Assembly (NCBI RefSeq): GCF_041929235.1
Contig: NZ_JBHFNP010000228.1
Span: forward strand, 1 to 64,000
From: Microseira sp041929235
GTDB taxonomy: Bacteria; Cyanobacteriota; Cyanobacteriia; Cyanobacteriales; Aerosakkonemataceae
Reading direction: 5' to 3'
Length of the DNA: 64,000 nucleotides
Part shown: positions 8,932-16,795 of the stretch, one piece after another
How positions within the stretch are numbered: position 1 is the first letter of the stretch
Layout: each line of letters starts with the position of its first letter
Notes under the pieces: model-generated
Databases searched by the model: none
Told to the model about the DNA's origin: nothing
What the model saw: the letters and a program-made list of their open reading frames with translations, nothing else
Program-made: the position numbers and the translations under genes

Positions 8932-9090
8932 CTAGACCAAATGTTTCGCTGCTCTCACTGCTACTTCCAGTGATGGGTATAGCTGGCAGTCAGTGTATAT
9001 TTCCCCGTCTGGACTCAGGCACTGAATGCAATAGTTGCTACTACAGGCATATACCCAGATTATCCAACCCCGGTAGCTCGAAACAGTCAT
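8932..9090 (-). CDS. 52-residue hypothetical protein
   Basis: A small frame from ATG 9090 to TAG 8934-8932, between plsC and fabD on the same strand. It reads MTVSSYRGWIIWVYACSSN, then CIQCLSPDGEIYTDC, then a helical end (SLEVAVRAAKHLV). It has four Cys residues and a beta-rich then helical layout, like small conserved cyanobacterial proteins of unknown function. No strong ribosome site is seen. Support comes from composition and position only. Confidence 0.5.
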   Translation of the reverse strand: MTVSSYRGWIIWVYACSSNYCIQCLSPDGEIYTDCQLYPSLEVAVRAAKHLV

Positions 9091-9154
9091 TTGGTAACTT
9101 TAAACACAATAAATTTACGCTGGAAAATCAACCGCACATGATATGAGGTATTTA

Positions 9155-9215
9155 GGGGCGGGTTTTACCAATCACCTTTGCCAACAGCGAATAATTGAAC
9201 TAAACCCGCCCCCGT
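9155..9215. repeat. Dispersed gggcgggttt...aaacccgccc repeat
   Basis: A palindromic intergenic repeat: gggcgggttttaccaatcac, a spacer with gccaacagcg, then aaacccgccccc. Relatives lie at 37446-37640 (two copies), 40384-40440 and 44378-44435. It sits directly after the fabD stop and may fold into an mRNA 3' hairpin. Confidence 0.7.
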
Positions 9216-9217
9216 TT

Positions 9218-10099
9218 TTAACCAGGCAAATCTGCTGCACTACCAATATTGACCAAAGTTAAATCCGGACAAGCGCGTTTAATTAAACCCGTTAGTACCT
9301 TACCGGGGCCAATTTCTATTACTTGTTCAATGCCTTGTTTTGGTAATTCTGCTTGAATTTCCCGCCACCGCACCGATCCGGTCATTTGTTGGGTAAGACG
9401 CTGCTTAAGAACGCTACCATCTACTGACGGTACTGGAGCGACATTTGATAATACTGGCACCGCAGCATCTGAAAACGAGACAGAATCAAGAACTTCTTTA
9501 AATTCCGTTGCGGCATTTGCCATAAGAGGCGAGTGAAACGCACCGGATACATTTAAACGAACGGCACGTTTTGCTTTAACTTGAGATAGGATGGCTTCTA
9601 CTCCTTCTGGCGTGCCGGAAATAACAACTTGAGACGAACTGTTATCGTTTGCCAGGACAACATCAGGATTTTGAGCAATTTTTTCTTCTAATTCTTCGCG
9701 TTTAAATCCCATGATAGCCGCCATCATCCCACCTGCGGCACTATCCATCAATTCAGAACGACGTTTGACTAATTTTAAACCCGATTCAAAGTCAAAAACA
9801 GAAGCTGCATAAAGCGCGACATATTCTCCTAAACTATGACCTGCAACTAAGTCTGGTTGATTTCCCTTTTCTTTGATTAGATCGGCGAGTATGCTTTCTA
9901 CTACATACAAACAAGGCTGAGTATAAAACGTGCGCGATAGTTTGTCTTCCTTGCTTTTACATATTTCGGGAACCGACCAACCTAAAATTTGCTCTGCTTG
10001 TTCAAATTTAGTTTTAGCATTTGGCAGTTCTAATAAATCTAATCCCATGCCTATTGCTTGCGAACCTTGTCCTGGAAATACCCATGCAGTTTTTGTCAT
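9218..10099 (-). CDS. fabD: Malonyl-CoA:ACP transacylase
   Basis: Transfers malonyl from CoA to acyl carrier protein to feed fatty-acid elongation. The N-terminal VFPGQGSQ, the nucleophile elbow GHSLGEY (Ser near residue 94), RRSELM and the GAFHSPLM His motif near residue 199 are all present. At 293 residues it has the normal length. It follows fabH in the lipid block, from which it is separated by two Uma2-type genes. The upstream gap carries a short aattggtaattgg repeat. Confidence 0.95.
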   Translation of the reverse strand: MTKTAWVFPGQGSQAIGMGLDLLELPNAKTKFEQAEQILGWSVPEICKSKEDKLSRTFYTQPCLYVVESILADLIKEKGNQPDLVAGHSLGEYVALYAASVFDFESGLKLVKRRSELMDSAAGGMMAAIMGFKREELEEKIAQNPDVVLANDNSSSQVVISGTPEGVEAILSQVKAKRAVRLNVSGAFHSPLMANAATEFKEVLDSVSFSDAAVPVLSNVAPVPSVDGSVLKQRLTQQMTGSVRWREIQAELPKQGIEQVIEIGPGKVLTGLIKRACPDLTLVNIGSAADLPG

Positions 10100-10142
10100 T
10101 TTTATTTCGGTAATTGGTAATTGGTAATTGGCAGACAGTCAA

Positions 10143-10695
10143 TTAATCGAATACAGGAGGCCATAGTTCTGCGACCGGCAACTCCCAACCAGGGAATAAT
10201 TCTGGAATGGTTAGAGTATCTTCGTTGTTCAGTAAAGTTGGTTCGCTACTATAGCGATAAACTGTTACTGTTTGTTTGTCTGGGTCTATTATTATACCTA
10301 CCCTTGCTCCTATTTTCAATAACATTTGAACTTTTTCTTCTATTTTTTTCTCTGGATTTACGGGATTTAATTTCTACAACTAAGTCGGGAACTAGAGAGG
10401 CAAAATTACGGTGATTCTGACGCAATCGTTCTGTTAAAACAAAGGATACATCGGGGGCGCGTAGGTCTAAATTGGGCAAAATAAAGCCACCACTTGAGTC
10501 AAAAACTCGTCCCAGTCTGCGAGGCTTAACCCAGTTACCTAGAAGTCTGATCAACTCGGCTCCAATTTCACTGGATTCAATATCTGATGGCTCCATAATA
10601 ACGATATTTCCTTCTTGCAACTCTAGTTGATAGTCTAGATATTCTAATGACAGTTGCCCTTGGATTTTTTCTAAATCTTCAACGGTTAAAGACAT
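10143..10695 (-). pseudogene. Uma2 family nuclease-like gene, frameshifted
   Basis: The frame from ATG 10695 (MSLTVEDLEKIQGQL) matches its intact neighbour through PDLVVEIKSR. It then loses frame at a run of seven A (minus strand, about 10345-10351). With six A the reading continues as EKIEEKVQMLLKIGARVG and on to IPELFPGWELPVAELWPPVF, ending at 10143. Uma2/DUF820 proteins have a PD-(D/E)XK nuclease fold, here with D in LRAPDVSF and EIK in VVEIKS. The function of these abundant cyanobacterial proteins is unknown. It is either dead, rescued by polymerase slippage on the A-run, or a sequencing artefact. Confidence 0.8.
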
Positions 10696-10737
10696 ACAAA
10701 TTATCCTTAAATTAGCTGCTTTTAACTTTTCTTAATT

Positions 10738-11292
10738 TTAATCGAATACGGGAGGCCATAGTTCAGCGACGGGCAACTCCCAACCAGGGAATAATTCTGG
10801 AATAGTCAGGTTATCTTCGTTATTCAGGACGGTTGGTTCGCTATGGGGGCGATAAATTGTTACTGTCTGTTGATCTGGATCGATTATTATTCCTACCCTC
10901 GCTGCTAGTACGAGATACATTTCTATTTTTTCTTCAATTTTTTTAAACCTATCTGTTTTAGATTTAATCTCTACAACCATGTCAGGAATTAATTGACCAA
11001 AGCCACGAGGACTTTGCCGCAATCGTTCTGCTGAAACGAATGACACATCAGGGGCGCGTAAGTTTGTATCAGATAGAATAAAGCCACCGCTAGAATCAAA
11101 TAATCGTCCTAGTTTTCGCGGTTCAATCCAAACGAACAAAAAGGCGATTAAACGCGCGCTAATTTCACTGGATACAATATCTGATGGCCCCATAATTACA
11201 ATATTTCCATCTTGCAATTCCATCTGATAATCTAGAGAAGCATCTTGCAATAATTCTTGTATTTTCTCAAAATCCTGTATGGTTAAATTCAT
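10738..11292 (-). CDS. Uma2 family endonuclease-like protein
   Basis: 184 residues from ATG 11292 (MNLTIQDFEKIQELL), preferred over TTG 11307 because its paralogue begins in the same way. The PD-(D/E)XK signature is present as LRAPDVSF near residue 84 and VVEIKSKTDRF near residue 109. The gene is a tandem paralogue of the frameshifted copy just downstream, with an identical C-terminus. The pair interrupts the fabH-fabD linkage, so it is an acquired insertion in a housekeeping cluster. Confidence 0.83.
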   Translation of the reverse strand: MNLTIQDFEKIQELLQDASLDYQMELQDGNIVIMGPSDIVSSEISARLIAFLFVWIEPRKLGRLFDSSGGFILSDTNLRAPDVSFVSAERLRQSPRGFGQLIPDMVVEIKSKTDRFKKIEEKIEMYLVLAARVGIIIDPDQQTVTIYRPHSEPTVLNNEDNLTIPELFPGWELPVAELWPPVFD

Positions 11293-11395
11293 AGCACTTG
11301 TCCTCAAACTTTCCGTCAGATGTTAATAGATAATTGCTAATAATTAATTGCTTACCCTTACGATTAGCAATTAGCAATTAGCAATTAGCAAATAA

Positions 11396-12397
11396 CTAAC
11401 CCCATTGGAAGATAGCAGCACCCCAGGTTAATCCTGCACCGAAACCAGAGGCGGCGATAGTATCTCCTGTTTTAATTTTGCCTTGACGGACGGCTTCATC
11501 GAGGGCGATGGGAATTGAGGCGGCGGAGGTATTGCCGTAGTTGGCGAGATTGCTGATAACTTTGCTATCGGGAATTTTGAGGCGAGAGGCGACGGCGTCG
11601 AGTATTCTTTGATTGGCTTGATGTAAGAGTAACCAGTCTAGTTGGTCAACGCTGAGATTGGCTCTAAAAAGGGCTTTTTCTATAACTTCTGGGACTCTTT
11701 TCACGGCGAAGCGATAGACTTCTTGACCGTTCATGGTAATGGGTTGGTAGATGCCTTTGGCGACACTAACCCCTGGAATCAGTTCTTGGGGCTGGGCTTG
11801 GTAAGCTAGGCTGAGGAAGTGATTCTGAGTGCCGTCACTTTTGAGTTCAAATCCGAGTAGGCGATCGCATCCTTCCAATGCCTGTAACACCACAGCCCCT
11901 GCTCCATCTCCAAATAATACGCAGGTGCTGCGATCTGTCCAATCTACCCAACGGGAGAGGACATCGGCTCCAATTAACAGTACGTTACGATAAACGCCCA
12001 TGCGAATGAACTGCGCCGCCGTGACCATTCCGAAGACAAACCCCGAACAAGCGGCGGTGAGGTCAAAAGCGACGGCGCGAGTTGCGCCTAGTTGCGCTTG
12101 AATAAGACTGGCACTGCCAAACAGGTCGTCAGGGGTAGATGTTGCCAGGATAATCAGATCTAGATCTTCTGGTGCGATCGCTGCCATTTCTAGCGCATTT
12201 TTGGCAGCAGATGTTGCGATCGCGCTGAGGGAATCCTCTGGCGACGCCAAACGCCGCTGTTTTATCCCGGTTCTGGTTGCGATCCACTCATCAGATGTTT
12301 CTACAATCTGAGAGAGTCCGAAATTATCCACACTAGCTTGCGGAGTGCAAGCCCCACACCCTGTAATGGCAATGCCTGCCTGAAATTGTTCCAACAT
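11396..12397 (-). CDS. fabH: 3-oxoacyl-ACP synthase III
   Basis: Starts fatty-acid synthesis by condensing acetyl-CoA with malonyl-ACP. The catalytic triad is visible: Cys in TAACSGF (near residue 113), His in LLHQANQRI (near 258) and Asn in NYGNTSAAS (near 288). At 333 residues it is normal. Its start shares a base with the plsX stop (12397), which indicates translational coupling. Confidence 0.95.
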   Translation of the reverse strand: MLEQFQAGIAITGCGACTPQASVDNFGLSQIVETSDEWIATRTGIKQRRLASPEDSLSAIATSAAKNALEMAAIAPEDLDLIILATSTPDDLFGSASLIQAQLGATRAVAFDLTAACSGFVFGMVTAAQFIRMGVYRNVLLIGADVLSRWVDWTDRSTCVLFGDGAGAVVLQALEGCDRLLGFELKSDGTQNHFLSLAYQAQPQELIPGVSVAKGIYQPITMNGQEVYRFAVKRVPEVIEKALFRANLSVDQLDWLLLHQANQRILDAVASRLKIPDSKVISNLANYGNTSAASIPIALDEAVRQGKIKTGDTIAASGFGAGLTWGAAIFQWG

Positions 12398-13431
12398 TAT
12401 TCTCCATCAGCCGCCTGAGCAGCGGTTTTCTGATACTGGGAACTAATGCGTTCCAGTACCTGGTGATCGACGGCTTCTTTTGCCAAGCGAATTGCATTAA
12501 ATATCGAAGGTGCTTGGGAAGATCCGTGACTGATAATGCAAATTCCCGCTACTCCCAACAGCAAACCGCCACCGTGTTCGGCGTGATCCATCCGCTGCTT
12601 GATTCGCTTCAGGTTTGGTTTGAGGATTGCTGTCCCCAACATCCCATTCAATCCTTGGGGTAACTCTTCTTTGACGATGTTTAGCATCACTTCGCCTACA
12701 GCTTCGGCAAATTTTAATAACACATTGCCGACAAAGCCATCGCAAACGATCACGTCAAAATTGCCCGAAAGGACATCCCGCCCCTCGGCGTTGCCCACAA
12801 AATTAATTTTGGGATTTTCCTTCAGCAGTTGGTGAGCGCGAATTGCCATATCGTTGCCTTTGCACTCTTCCTCGCCGATGTTGAGTAACCCCACCTTGGG
12901 ATTTTCCACATCCAGCACGTATCTGCTGTAAACCGACCCCATGACGGCAAACTGATCCAAAAACTTAGGACGCGAATCCACATTCGCTCCCACATCTAAG
13001 ATCAGTACGGGTTTGCCCGCAATCATCGTCGGAAAAACCGCACCAATCGCTGGGCGATCGATTCCCGGCAATCTTCCCAAACGCAGTAAAGCCGCTGCCA
13101 TAGCCGCCCCGGAGTGTCCGGCTGAGACGACCGCATCCGCCCGCTTTTGCTTCACCAAGTCCATCGCGACGTTGATCGAAGCTTTGGGCTTGCGTTTTAA
13201 GCCGCTAAGTGGCTCCTCGTGCATTTCGATTGTGCCTTCTGAAGGCACAATTTCAATGTTATGAGAACTGGTGTGTTGGTTTAGAATCGCTTCGATCTGA
13301 GGGACATCCCCCACCAGCAACACCTCGACATCCAATTCTTCCCTGGCTCTGAGCGCCCCTACGACGATTTCGGAGGGTGCGAAATCGCCGCCCATAGCGT
13401 CAATTGCAATTCGTGCGCGAGTTGATCCCAT
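12397..13431 (-). CDS. plsX: Phosphate acyltransferase PlsX
   Basis: Converts acyl-ACP and phosphate to acyl-phosphate, the donor for the first acylation of glycerol-3-phosphate. Family hallmarks are RIAIDAMGGDFAP at the N-terminus, VSAGHSGAAMAAAL near residue 103, DVGANVDSRP near 145 and CDGFVGNVLLK near 229. At 344 residues it is full length. It is the first gene of the minus-strand lipid block and is coupled to fabH. Confidence 0.95.
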   Translation of the reverse strand: MGSTRARIAIDAMGGDFAPSEIVVGALRAREELDVEVLLVGDVPQIEAILNQHTSSHNIEIVPSEGTIEMHEEPLSGLKRKPKASINVAMDLVKQKRADAVVSAGHSGAAMAAALLRLGRLPGIDRPAIGAVFPTMIAGKPVLILDVGANVDSRPKFLDQFAVMGSVYSRYVLDVENPKVGLLNIGEEECKGNDMAIRAHQLLKENPKINFVGNAEGRDVLSGNFDVIVCDGFVGNVLLKFAEAVGEVMLNIVKEELPQGLNGMLGTAILKPNLKRIKQRMDHAEHGGGLLLGVAGICIISHGSSQAPSIFNAIRLAKEAVDHQVLERISSQYQKTAAQAADGE

Positions 13432-14145
13432 TGATCAAAGTTATAGAAACCTCAAAAATTCTACCAGATGGCTCTCACCCGAATCTCACCCAGATCGGGG
13501 AGATTTGGCAGATGTGGAAGTAGTATCTTCAATAAACTGCAACAGCTTTCCCCACCCGCGACCTTCGCGCGTGCCATATGGCTCTGATCCCAAGATATAC
13601 CTATTGGGAACCGCTCCGCCAGATGCTTGAGCTTCTTAAGCAGGGGGGCAGGGGGCAGGTGAGTAGGGGGGCTGGTTTTACCCATAATCGAGGACTTACG
13701 CTTGGGCGACCTAGAAACCCGGTTTCACAGCTGGGATCTCTGGTTGCTTGTCGCAGATTTTGCCTAGAAACCCGGTTTCACAGCTGCGATCTGTCGTTCC
13801 AAGTCGCAGATTTTTCCTATAGTAATCTTTGGCAGTTTCAGACAATTGAACGCGCAACCGACCCTTTTGGGTGGGCGAGGTGGGAGAAAAACACTATTGC
13901 AACAGTTTTAAGAGGCAAAGGATCGGTATGATTACTGTCTGGGATTCGATCTTGGGTCAATAGCTCGTGGGTTATGTGGCTTTCCCCAGCTAAGTGTGCG
14001 AGTGAGGAAATTTAAGTCTATTTAACTTGCTTTTCCGGTAGAAACCAAAATCTGTCGTTAAATCTCTCTGAAAATCTCACCTGCACACCTGCACACCTGC
14101 CCACCTGCCCACCTGCCCGATGCGTGAATTGGAGAGAACGGAAAC
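13432..14145. other. Divergent intergenic region with repeats
   Basis: Separates the divergent plsX and PBP4 genes. It holds a 54-base tandem duplication (13710-13763 and 13764-13817), each unit starting cctagaaacccggtttcac. It also holds a short tandem run of cacctgc units at about 14079-14117, just before the PBP4 ribosome site. Promoters for both genes should lie here, but I cannot place them with confidence. Confidence 0.6.
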
Positions 14146-15450
14146 ATGCTGGAATTATTTAGCTCTGGGGTAATGTCTGTATGGCTGGATATGGCAGGAC
14201 TGCATCGCTCTAAACTGGATGCTGATAAGCGACTATCTTGGCTGGATACGCCCGGATTTGTCGTTCCAGCGCAGCCAGAGCCAGCTACGACGGCGACCTT
14301 AGCGCAATATTTCAAAGATTTAGCGAGTAAAGGCCCCAGCGGGGGACAGGCGGTGTGGATGCAGTCTGGCCCGGTATTGTTGGCGAATAAGCAGGGGACG
14401 ACGCCAAAACCTGCGGCGTCCCTGACAAAGATTGCTACAACGTTGGCGGCGCTGACAATTTGGCAACCTTCCCACCAGTTTGAAACGCTTGTTAGCGCTA
14501 CTGGGCCGATTCAAAATGGGGTGTTGCAGGGGGATATGGTGGTGTCTGGGCGGGGCAATCCGGTGTTTCTGTGGGAGGAAGCGATCGCTCTCGGCAATGC
14601 CCTCAATCGCATGGGCATCCGCCGCGTCTCTGGCAATCTCATCGTTTCCGGCAATTTCGCCATGAATTACGCCCCTACCCTCGCCGAATCGGGTCAATTG
14701 CTCAAACTTGGACTCAATGCTAAAACTTGGCCTCGCATTGCCAGTTTAGCCCACCGTTCCATGGCTCCCGGAACCCCCAAACCCCTGTTACAAATTGCCG
14801 GTAACGTCATCGTTGCGCCCGAGCCAACCTCGACTCAATTGCTGTTACGTCATCGCTCGCTGCCATTATCACAAATTCTCAAAATTGTCAATGTCTACAG
14901 CGATAATAAGCTATCGCAAAAGATTGCGGATTTAGTGGGGGGTCATCAAGTGGTGGCGAATAAGGCAGCAGCGATCGCCGGATTCCCCAGAGGGGAAATA
15001 CAATTGATTAACGGTTCCGGACTGGGGGTAGAAAATCGCATTTCTCCCCGCGCCGCTTGTGCGATGTTAGTAGCAATTCAACGCAAATTGCAACCCTACG
15101 GACTGAATATTGGGGATGTATTTCCAGTTTCGGGGAGCGATCTCACGGGTACAATGGTCCAGCGGCAGATTCCCACCGCGACGGCGATTAAAACCGGCAC
15201 CCTGCGGGATGTGAGTGCGTTAGCGGGGGTAATGCCAACGCGCGATCGCGGGTTAGTTTGGTTTACGATTATCAATCGCGGCGGCGATATCATCGGGTTA
15301 CGCGCCGAACAAGACCGATTTTTGCAAAAATTAGTGCAACAGTGGGGTGCAACGCCTCCCCCGACGACGATTGTTCCCCATCCTAGTAGCGTAAACGTGC
15401 GATCGCATTTGGGAGATGCCAAGCGCATTGAAATTGTCTTTGGTGGGTAA
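14146..15450 (+). CDS. dacB: D-alanyl-D-alanine carboxypeptidase/endopeptidase, PBP4 (S13) family
   Basis: Trims or cleaves peptidoglycan cross-links in the periplasm. All three penicillin-binding motifs are present: S-x-x-K in PAASLTKIATT (near residue 91), S-x-N in VYSDNKLSQ (near 251) and KTG in AIKTGTLRD (near 347). The start at ATG 14146 follows GGAGAG. At 434 residues it is normal, but the N-terminus lacks a clear signal peptide (only a weakly hydrophobic first 18 residues), so export is inferred from the family. It is transcribed divergently from plsX. Confidence 0.88.
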   Translation: MLELFSSGVMSVWLDMAGLHRSKLDADKRLSWLDTPGFVVPAQPEPATTATLAQYFKDLASKGPSGGQAVWMQSGPVLLANKQGTTPKPAASLTKIATTLAALTIWQPSHQFETLVSATGPIQNGVLQGDMVVSGRGNPVFLWEEAIALGNALNRMGIRRVSGNLIVSGNFAMNYAPTLAESGQLLKLGLNAKTWPRIASLAHRSMAPGTPKPLLQIAGNVIVAPEPTSTQLLLRHRSLPLSQILKIVNVYSDNKLSQKIADLVGGHQVVANKAAAIAGFPRGEIQLINGSGLGVENRISPRAACAMLVAIQRKLQPYGLNIGDVFPVSGSDLTGTMVQRQIPTATAIKTGTLRDVSALAGVMPTRDRGLVWFTIINRGGDIIGLRAEQDRFLQKLVQQWGATPPPTTIVPHPSSVNVRSHLGDAKRIEIVFGG

Positions 15451-15553
15451 TGGGTAATAGGTAATAGGTAATGGGTAATGGGTAATAGGAATACATTTTA
15501 CCAATTAACAATTAGCAATTAGCAATTAGCAATTACCAATTACCAATTACCCA
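15451..15553. repeat. taattggtaattacc-type tandem repeat
   Basis: The whole gap between two convergent genes consists of units such as gggtaataggtaat followed by caattagcaattagcaatt. Relatives occur near 10105, 11361, 16740, 20012, 29626, 33881, 44300, 61637 and 62931. They are low-complexity dispersed repeats able to pair with each other. Confidence 0.8.
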
Positions 15554-16726
15554 TTACCGCTTCTTCAATTGTTCCGGAATAATTTCAATCGAGACTTGAC
15601 CGTCATTGTTACCACTCCCGCCGCCGCTGACGCTTACAGTTTGATCCTGAAGTTTTCCCACAGCTTTTGGTCCGCTTAAATTCATCGGTGGGTTAACTTG
15701 TTGATAGTTGACATTTCCCGTCGCTTCTACAACTTGGGTGGGAAGAAACCAAGTCATTTGGTCGGCAAATATTTTCGATTGTCGTCGCATTTCTACCCCT
15801 TGGACGCTGCCATTTAAATAAGCAATTTTTGGTTTTAAATCGACTCGTCCTTTCATGGCGGTTACTGTCATTTGATGTTCGCTATGGAACATTTGAACTG
15901 GTTGATCCGAAGTAATAGTTTCGGCGTTGAGGTTCCAAACCATTAAGTTACTGCTAACTTGGACGGGAGGGGTGGATACAATGACTTGGGCGTTTTGTTT
16001 GAGGGTAGCAGTTTTAGCTTTGAGGTCAACTTCTCCTTGCTGCCCCAATGCGCGGTCGGTGATGGTATTTTTTTTATCGTAGCGGTCGATTTGGATGAAG
16101 CGATCGCTTATTACTTTTTGCTGTTCCATCTGCCAAACTAAATATTCTCCCTTGAGATGTAAAGGTGGTTCTTTAGCTGTCGCCACCACCTGACCGACTA
16201 ATTCCATTCGTCTGGCGCGACTAAACGACCTCGCTTCTTGCGCCGCGACTTGCATTTGTTTATGAGTACCATTAACTTGGTTGCGGACAATTAAAACATC
16301 TTCCTTTGGTCGCCATTCCATTTCATTACCGCGCAAAACTGCCCCATCTTGAGTATCTACGGCAACAATTTGACCCCTTAAAATAATTTTATTTCCCTCT
16401 TCATAAACTTCCCCCTGTTGGGCGGTGATTTGATAGACTAACTTTCCATCTTGAAACAAGTCACCGAAGGGATTTTGAACTTGAGCAGTTTTCTTATCCT
16501 TGCTGTAGATTGCTTGCTGAGTCTTCACTTTCCACAAAGGTCGCCCCTGTGCGTCGGTTTGTTCCAGAGTAATATTATTGAAAGTCAAGTTAGTTTCAGA
16601 ACTTTGGATCGCAACGCTATCTTTCTCCAATTTTTTTTGGGTGCGTCCCTCGCTACTGCAAGCGGCAACACCTAACAGCAGTAACATCAATAAAAACTTC
16701 AGGGTGAGAAATTTACTCATTTCCAT
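15554..16726 (-). CDS. lptC: LptC-like LPS export lipoprotein
   Basis: Likely part of the LPS-export bridge that moves lipopolysaccharide across the periplasm. The N-terminus is a lipoprotein signal (KFLLMLLLLGVAACSS, lipobox Cys near residue 23). It is followed by the LptC-type opening (LTFNNITLEQTDAQGRPLWK, then AIYSKDKKTAQVQNPFG) and a long run of beta-strand repeats. At 390 residues it is twice the length of E. coli LptC, which I understand is usual in cyanobacteria. Start is ATG 16726 or ATG 16720. Confidence 0.82.
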   Translation of the reverse strand: MEMSKFLTLKFLLMLLLLGVAACSSEGRTQKKLEKDSVAIQSSETNLTFNNITLEQTDAQGRPLWKVKTQQAIYSKDKKTAQVQNPFGDLFQDGKLVYQITAQQGEVYEEGNKIILRGQIVAVDTQDGAVLRGNEMEWRPKEDVLIVRNQVNGTHKQMQVAAQEARSFSRARRMELVGQVVATAKEPPLHLKGEYLVWQMEQQKVISDRFIQIDRYDKKNTITDRALGQQGEVDLKAKTATLKQNAQVIVSTPPVQVSSNLMVWNLNAETITSDQPVQMFHSEHQMTVTAMKGRVDLKPKIAYLNGSVQGVEMRRQSKIFADQMTWFLPTQVVEATGNVNYQQVNPPMNLSGPKAVGKLQDQTVSVSGGGSGNNDGQVSIEIIPEQLKKR

Positions 16727-16795
16727 TCTTGCTTGGGAATAGCTAATGGCTAATCGCTAATGGGGGAAAAACAATTAGCCATTAGCCATTAGCTA

